The position numbers and the translations under genes are program-made. 19,213 bases of DNA, taken from NCBI GenBank assembly GCA_900550935.1, contig URUD01000049.1, forward strand, positions 1 through 19,213. Direction: 5' to 3'. The first letter of the stretch is position 1, and every line of letters starts with the position of its first letter. Below the pieces are notes generated by a model. That model had not been told where the DNA came from, made no database searches, and worked only from the letters and a program-made list of their open reading frames with translations. Below are positions 15,729 through 19,213 of the stretch, piece after piece. This DNA is from an uncultured Roseburia sp. GTDB lineage: Bacteria > Bacillota > Clostridia > Lachnospirales > Lachnospiraceae.

Positions 15729-15748
15729 TATAATTGTATACAATTATA
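15729..15748. promoter_or_regulatory. Perfect 20-bp palindromic operator of the Re-citrate synthase operon
   Basis: TATAATTGTATACAATTATA is its own reverse complement. It lies 14 bases downstream of the -10 box (15762-15767) and about 85 bases before the start codon, so a bound protein would block early transcription. The core TTGTATACAA is of the TNGTNNNACNA type that FCD-subfamily GntR proteins bind, and such a regulator is the second gene of this operon. Confidence 0.75.
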
Positions 15749-15761
15749 CTTGTTATGTTAA

Positions 15762-15815
15762 ACTATACACGATTCTGATATTTTGTCAATGAATAAAATT
15801 TTATATTTTGTATAA
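15762..15815 (-). promoter_or_regulatory. Promoter of the Re-citrate synthase operon with an A/T-rich upstream tract
   Basis: Minus-strand TTGACA (15784-15789), a 16-base spacer and TATAGT (15762-15767). Directly upstream, 15790-15815 is nearly all A and T and contains the 12-bp palindrome ATAAAATTTTAT (15793-15804) and an interrupted repeat TTATA-5-TATAA (15801-15815). This could be an UP element or a second regulator site. The leader of about 110 bases between start point and gene contains the 20-bp operator. Confidence 0.7.
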
Positions 15816-15830
15816 CTTGCTGTTATGTAC

Positions 15831-16856
15831 TTACTGTTTTTTCCGCAGGGCAATGCTGATGATCTGTTCCTTATCACGGCAAATGGTATAAAATTTATAA
15901 TCAAATGCGGCGATTGCCTCCTCTGCTGCTTTCCAGACTGCCTTTCGTATTTCCGGATTTTTCTGGACAAAATCCGGAGACTCTTCCATTTTAGGTGATG
16001 CGATCCTCAACACATAAGCTTTTTCCGTATCTTCGATCACAGCTGCGATCTTATAGGTTCCTGTGCATACACGATATGCCTCTAAAACCATGTTGAGCAT
16101 AAACGCCATCTCATTCATCTGCGTCGGCTCAACCGCCTCTTTGGTGTTCTTTTTCATCTGAAATATCTTACCTTCATCCGGATGATGGTATTCGGACTGC
16201 AGACCTGCCTTGCAGGTTTCATATCTGCCATCAGAATCGATCAGCGTACCTACATAAGTCTCTAACAACCAGCCAAACCACTGCTTGAGTGCTGCTTCCA
16301 TGGATGGTTCCATCCCGCCGTTTTCCAGATTAGTTGTGATTACACGCTCGATCACACTCTGCATCCTGCGATAGGTCAGTAAACGTTCTCTCCAGGATGT
16401 CTCCAGTTTCTTTAAATCTCCTTCGGTTGCAAACAATCCCAGGTTAACATCCTCTTCTTCTTTTTTCATCTTTTCGCAGACACGCTTGTATGCAATGCTG
16501 GCATTGATCGGTGACAACAGATCATCTGCCACACGGCATGGCTTGATGATCACTTTATAGGTCTTGCACTGGTTCATACAGGCGATCGTGGATACAACCT
16601 TATCCGGGCTTGTCATTGCCACACGGATCGTATCCGGTGAGATCATCTCGATCATCGTAAAAAGTTCTGCCCCCGTCATCACTGCCAGATCCAGCGAGCT
16701 GATAAAAACGTCTACCTTTCTGCTTTCTACTATCTCTATTGCATGCTCCGGAGAAGCAGTCAGTTCATATTCAAAATCCCGGTCTACCGATTCCAAAATA
16801 GCACATATGCTGTCGGCATTTACCTCTTCTGGTTCTACAATTACAACAAAGCTCAT
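15831..16856 (-). CDS. Protein with an N-terminal pseudo-receiver domain
   Basis: A 341-residue cytoplasmic protein. Residues 1-120 resemble a CheY-like receiver of the type found with RpfG-like regulators: VVIVEPEEVNADSICAIL, DVFISSLDLAVMTGAEL, PDTIRVAMTSPDK and YKVIIKPCRVADDLL. The conserved Thr82 and Lys105-Pro106 are kept. The phospho-acceptor Asp is Ser54 and the acidic pair (usually DD) is Glu8-Pro9, so normal phosphorylation is not expected. The remaining 220 residues are mostly helical and match no output domain I recognise; no HD-GYP, GGDEF or DNA-binding motif is seen. The start at 16856 follows GGAGGG. It has its own promoter and is divergent from the Cys-rich gene. No clear terminator separates it from the next promoter. 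Confidence 0.75.
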   Translation of the reverse strand: MSFVVIVEPEEVNADSICAILESVDRDFEYELTASPEHAIEIVESRKVDVFISSLDLAVMTGAELFTMIEMISPDTIRVAMTSPDKVVSTIACMNQCKTYKVIIKPCRVADDLLSPINASIAYKRVCEKMKKEEEDVNLGLFATEGDLKKLETSWRERLLTYRRMQSVIERVITTNLENGGMEPSMEAALKQWFGWLLETYVGTLIDSDGRYETCKAGLQSEYHHPDEGKIFQMKKNTKEAVEPTQMNEMAFMLNMVLEAYRVCTGTYKIAAVIEDTEKAYVLRIASPKMEESPDFVQKNPEIRKAVWKAAEEAIAAFDYKFYTICRDKEQIISIALRKKQ

Positions 16857-16902
16857 ATCTGTTCCCTCCATCCTGCTATTCCTCATTCGATCTTCTACTC
16901 CT

Positions 16903-16931
16903 AGCATACCAAATTCCAATCCATATCACAA
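16903..16931 (-). promoter_or_regulatory. Promoter of the pseudo-receiver gene
   Basis: TTGTGA (16926-16931), a 17-base spacer and TATGCT (16903-16908) on the minus strand, about 46 bases before the start codon. Each box differs from consensus at two positions. It is back to back with the promoter of the Cys-rich gene, 20 bases apart. Confidence 0.6.
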
Positions 16932-16950
16932 TATTTTTCAAAATAATAAA

Positions 16951-16979
16951 GTAACACATCTTACCAGGGCACATATGAT
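16951..16979 (+). promoter_or_regulatory. Promoter of the Cys/Gly-rich peptide gene
   Basis: GTAACA (16951-16956), a 17-base spacer and TATGAT (16974-16979) on the plus strand. The -10 lies 30 bases before the start codon, leaving a short leader with TTGGAGG as ribosome binding site. The -35 is only a four-of-six match. Confidence 0.55.
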
Positions 16980-17009
16980 ACAGTGTAAGAAAATTTTGGA
17001 GGTAAAAAC

Positions 17010-17234
17010 ATGAGTGATTTAGCTGCAACAAACTGTGGTGGTGGATGTTCTTGTAACGAAGGAGGATGCGGATCTATTCTCTGGATCATCCTGTTATTAT
17101 GCTGCTGTGGTGGCAACAATGGTATCTGCGGCGGAAACAACGGCTGTGGAAATGACTGTCTCTGGATCATCATCCTTTTATTCTGCTGTGGCGGATGTGG
17201 CAATAACAACGGATGCGGCGGTGGCTGCTTCTAG
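17010..17234 (+). CDS. Small Cys/Gly-rich peptide with two hydrophobic repeats
   Basis: A 74-residue product with 15 Cys and 20 Gly, and no Lys, Arg or His. Two copies of a unit can be read: CGSILWIILLLCCCGGNNG (20-38) and CLWIIILLFCCGGCGNNNG (50-68), joined by ICGGNNGCGND and ended by CGGGCF. Each has a block of eight or nine hydrophobic residues starting at Trp-Ile, then paired or triple Cys and a Gly/Asn stretch. The DNA of the two units is also alike (CTCTGGATCATC in both), so an internal duplication is likely. No standard signal peptide is present. Similar Lachnospiraceae proteins carry the uninformative label 'chorion class high-cysteine protein'. TTGGAGG stands before the ATG and a terminator follows. 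Function unknown; surface, membrane-edge or metal-binding roles are possible. Confidence 0.8.
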   Translation: MSDLAATNCGGGCSCNEGGCGSILWIILLLCCCGGNNGICGGNNGCGNDCLWIIILLFCCGGCGNNNGCGGGCF

Positions 17235-17256
17235 TTGCAAACTGGATCATCGTTCT

Positions 17257-17294
17257 AAAAAGAAAGGGTATCGCAGATGCGGTACCCTCTTTTT
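17257..17294. terminator. Terminator shared by the Cys-rich gene and the convergent 51-residue gene
   Basis: The hairpin AAAAAGA-AA-GGGTATCGC / GCGGTACCC-TCTTTTT has two unpaired bases in one arm, one T-G pair and a short loop. T runs are present on both strands. It begins 23 bases after the Cys-rich stop, and on the other side its edge overlaps the stop codon of the minus-strand gene at 17293. Confidence 0.8.
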
Positions 17295-17448
17295 AACTGC
17301 GCGGACGATGATGTGTGCCCTTTTGCTTTTGTTTTTCCTGCTGCTTTTGTAATATCTTTTCGTAAACCCTGCACTCTTTCGGCACTTTTCTTTTTCTGAC
17401 ACATTCTTCATCTATTTCATATACGCTGTTTCCTTCGATTACAAGCAT
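17293..17448 (-). CDS. Small basic hypothetical protein, 51 residues
   Basis: Not a recognised family. A complete small frame on the minus strand begins at ATG 17448 after AAAGGAGG at 7-base spacing, a near-perfect ribosome binding site, and ends at TAA 17293. The product starts MLVIEGNSVYEIDEECVRKR, followed by KVPKECRVYEKILQKQQEK, and finishes with a Lys/Gln- then His/Arg-rich tail (KQKQKGTHHRPRS). The first half is acidic, the second strongly basic, with two Cys ten residues apart. It fills most of what would otherwise be an empty 320-base gap. The stop overlaps the edge of the shared terminator. The remaining bases up to 17553 hold no other gene, only the leader of the plus-strand operon. 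Confidence 0.7.
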   Translation of the reverse strand: MLVIEGNSVYEIDEECVRKRKVPKECRVYEKILQKQQEKQKQKGTHHRPRS

Positions 17449-17553
17449 ATCTGATCCTCCTTTTCTCCCCCTGTTCTATCTTATGCATCGGCTGTCATAA
17501 AGAACCTTTTCCCATCATACACTATAAGAAAAAGGGCAATCCCGGAGGTCCCA

Positions 17554-17880
17554 ATGGAAGAAAACGTACTGACACCATTTGATCATATGACCCAGACAAG
17601 GCAGCTTCAAATGTTAAAAACAGCCGTTCCCTATATGAAAGGCGACCAGAAAAAACAGTTTGCTATTCTGATCAAATACATGGAACTGCAAAATACCATT
17701 CAGGTATTTTCCGAAGAGGAAAAAGTATTGTCGATGTGCTCAGTCGGCGAAGAAGAAAATCCGACCCTTTCCATGCTCAATGAAATCCGTAAATTCTGTT
17801 CTCCAAAGGAATTAGAGACACTGGATATGATGACGAATCTGCTTTCTGTCATGGAAACCTATGAAACCATTTTTGCCTAA
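17554..17880 (+). CDS. Small helical hypothetical protein, 108 residues
   Basis: No family recognised. The product is soluble, Met-, Glu- and Leu-rich and probably all-helical, with no signal peptide or membrane segment. Readable blocks are DHMTQTRQLQMLKTAVPYMKGDQKKQFAILIKYMEL, a middle stretch with a lone Cys (LSMCSVGEEENPT), and KFCSPKELETLDMMTNLLSVMETYETIF. GGAGG lies five bases before the ATG. It is 15 bases upstream of the next small gene and surely co-transcribed with it, ending at the 18158-18195 terminator. Size and composition would suit a small structural, adaptor or sporulation-related protein, but nothing in the sequence decides. Confidence 0.7.
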   Translation: MEENVLTPFDHMTQTRQLQMLKTAVPYMKGDQKKQFAILIKYMELQNTIQVFSEEEKVLSMCSVGEEENPTLSMLNEIRKFCSPKELETLDMMTNLLSVMETYETIFA

Positions 17881-17895
17881 AAGGAAGGATCTGTT

Positions 17896-18177
17896 ATGGA
17901 TTATAATTTTTTGAATAATAACCCGATGCTAAAGAATATGTCCCCGGAAAAATTGCAGTTTCTTATGAATTTTGCCGGAAGCCAGAAGCCTACCGATATC
18001 AAAGATATGATGCCATTCCTGCTCGGTACAATGAACTCTGCCAAAGAAAAAAATATCCAGTTTACCGCACCGGAAACAGAACTGCTCGTTCAGATCTTAA
18101 AACAGAACATGTCTGAAGAAGAAGCTGCCAAAGCAGATAAGATTCTAAAGCTCATGCAAAACAGACGGCGCCAATAA
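17896..18177 (+). CDS. Small helical hypothetical protein, 93 residues
   Basis: No family recognised. The product starts MDYNFLNNNPMLKNMSPEKLQFLMNF, has a Pro-broken middle (GSQKPTDIKDMMPFLLGTMNSA) and ends in an amphipathic helix QNMSEEEAAKADKILKLMQNRRRQ with a basic tip. Like its partner upstream it is Met-rich, helical and without Cys-rich or membrane features. It may have arisen with that partner, since both contain a helix followed by a Met-rich loop, but the similarity is too weak to call duplication. AAGGAAGGA precedes the start. The stop codon lies in the loop of the terminator hairpin. Confidence 0.7.
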   Translation: MDYNFLNNNPMLKNMSPEKLQFLMNFAGSQKPTDIKDMMPFLLGTMNSAKEKNIQFTAPETELLVQILKQNMSEEEAAKADKILKLMQNRRRQ

Positions 18178-18195
18178 CGGTGCCGTCTGTTTTTT
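18158..18195. terminator. Bidirectional terminator between convergent genes
   Basis: A 15-bp stem AAAACAGACGGCGCC / GGTGCCGTCTGTTTT with one G-T pair and a 6-base loop, followed by T on the plus strand and matched by A on the other arm, so it works for both the small-protein operon and the leftward gene ending at 18197. It contains the last codons and the stop of the 93-residue gene. Confidence 0.9.
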
Positions 18196-18196
18196 C

Positions 18197-19213
18197 TTAC
18201 CAGATGGAAGCCACATTTACTTCCAGTACCTTATCGATCGGTGCAGATGTCTTTCCAATGCCATCCGTACCTTCAAAATATTTTTCACTTGCCGATTCAA
18301 ATAAAACATAGAGATTGTCCCCGACGATCGCCACTTCCTCCGAACAAGGCGGCATCTCCACCTTTACGGACGGGCTGTTTGGCTTTTTATTTAAAGCAAG
18401 AAGTGAACTGTATACTTTTAAATAGGAAGAATTATTTCTGCCGTAGGAAGTGCTTAAGTATACCGCTCCGTTCTCGTCAAAGTCAATTCCCTGCACTTTA
18501 TTTGGAATACGATACGTACTCAATGCTGTGAGCTGATCCAGTTCATCATCATAACGGTAGGATACCATCTGCGAGTCGAAAAAACGGGTATGCGTTGCCA
18601 CCCAGATACGTCCACCATAACAGGTAATGCAGGACGGCACATTGTCCAATGCATATTCATCGGATAATGCAGATGCGTCAATACAGTATCCCGGTGCATC
18701 CTGTGCGATTTTTAAAATATATTCATATGGGATGCGCTCTAACGTGTTGGAATTGGAATGACAGATCCAGACACTTTCTCCATCAAATGCAATTCCTCCG
18801 AGATGGCTTGACTTTTTCATCCCAAGTGTGACCAGATATGCGCCGCTCTCCCGGTCAAATACCATCAAAGAGCCTAATTTCTGGCGGTTCTCTGAATAAG
18901 AGGTCAGTAGTAACAGATCCGGCGTAAAACAGATGCCCTGAAGACACTGGCTGGAGCTGCTGATCAGATTCTCCTTAAAATCTTTTTCTCTCGTAGATGG
19001 CATCCCTGGGATTGTCACATCGTCTAAAAACGCATAATTGCAGTCTTTTAACTCCTTCTGATTGTTTCCAAGTGCCTGATTGGTCTGATAAGAGTACATC
19101 TGTACACTGTAGTTATTGTCAATGACTTTGGTCCATTTTGCAAACAAAACCATATTTGCTGCATTTTCTTCGTTGATCTCGCTGATCTTCTGTGTATAAT
19201 TGCAGTCGCTGTA
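18197..19213 (-). CDS. Beta-propeller-like protein of unknown function, 5' end beyond the window
   Basis: The frame is open from the right edge (339 codons including the stop seen); an ATG at 19153 is internal to it and has no ribosome binding site, so the gene starts outside. The visible part shows repeated units of beta-propeller character: GICFTPDLLLLTSY, GGIAFDGESVWICHSNSNTLERI, SCITCYGGRIWVATHTRF, QGIDFDENGAVYLSTSYG and EEVAIVGDNLYVLFES, each a small strand with a Gly/Asp turn, as in NHL, SMP-30 or WD-like propellers. No catalytic motif is recognised. The protein could be extracytoplasmic, but the N-terminus that would show a signal peptide is missing. Confidence 0.65.
   Translation of the reverse strand, partial: YSDCNYTQKISEINEENAANMVLFAKWTKVIDNNYSVQMYSYQTNQALGNNQKELKDCNYAFLDDVTIPGMPSTREKDFKENLISSSSQCLQGICFTPDLLLLTSYSENRQKLGSLMVFDRESGAYLVTLGMKKSSHLGGIAFDGESVWICHSNSNTLERIPYEYILKIAQDAPGYCIDASALSDEYALDNVPSCITCYGGRIWVATHTRFFDSQMVSYRYDDELDQLTALSTYRIPNKVQGIDFDENGAVYLSTSYGRNNSSYLKVYSSLLALNKKPNSPSVKVEMPPCSEEVAIVGDNLYVLFESASEKYFEGTDGIGKTSAPIDKVLEVNVASIW

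Noticed and set aside
17035..17352. A 105-codon frame overlapping the Cys-rich gene in another reading frame
   Set aside because: It runs through the terminator hairpin and the antisense of the 51-residue gene; the other frame has the ribosome binding site and repeat structure.

Overview
The window reads as chromosomal DNA from a low-to-mid GC Firmicute, most likely a gut Lachnospiraceae (Roseburia/Agathobacter-like). The grounds are the Rex, NdoA, TepA and GlgA proteins, the Re-type citrate synthase next to a eukaryote-like NADP isocitrate dehydrogenase, strong AGGAGG ribosome binding sites, and several small proteins of a Lachnospiraceae kind. No rRNA, tRNA, CRISPR array, insertion sequence or prophage gene was seen. 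Almost everything from 112 to 16856 is transcribed leftward (minus strand).

Left edge (1-1083): a plus-strand fragment of D-Ala-D-Ala ligase runs straight into the 3' end of uppP on the opposite strand. Both genes are cut at about the same place (roughly 225-245), so this is a chimeric junction, either an assembly misjoin or a short-homology rearrangement. Next (1122-6178) come uppP, a TepA/ClpP-like serine protease, glycogen synthase between two hairpin terminators, a YebC-family protein, a CNNM/CBS/CorC membrane transporter and the RNase toxin NdoA. NdoA follows alanine racemase as in Bacillus, but no antitoxin gene lies between them.

Middle (6282-12338): alr and the bifunctional NAD(P)HX repair enzyme lie together. 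A terminator, a coiled-coil protein of unknown function, the redox repressor Rex and an ABC-F ATPase follow. Rex has a perfect-consensus promoter whose 15 bp immediately next to the -35 box form a palindrome, and a Rex-operator-like 18-mer lies just upstream.

Right-centre (12348-15830): a citrate-to-2-oxoglutarate module of Re-citrate synthase, a GntR/FCD regulator and NADP-isocitrate dehydrogenase. It is driven by one promoter with an A/T-rich upstream tract and a perfect 20-bp palindrome just downstream of the -10, which is the obvious operator for the co-encoded GntR protein. Aconitase is not present here.

Right (15831-19213): accessory, poorly described genes. They are a protein with a receiver-like domain lacking the phospho-acceptor Asp, a divergent 74-residue Cys/Gly-rich peptide with two repeated hydrophobic units and no Lys, Arg or His, a 51-residue basic protein convergent to it and sharing its terminator, two small helical proteins in a plus-strand operon, and a beta-propeller-like protein running off the right edge. 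This end, together with the rex and GntR operators, holds the least described biology. No clear multi-gene novel defence or mobile system was found.
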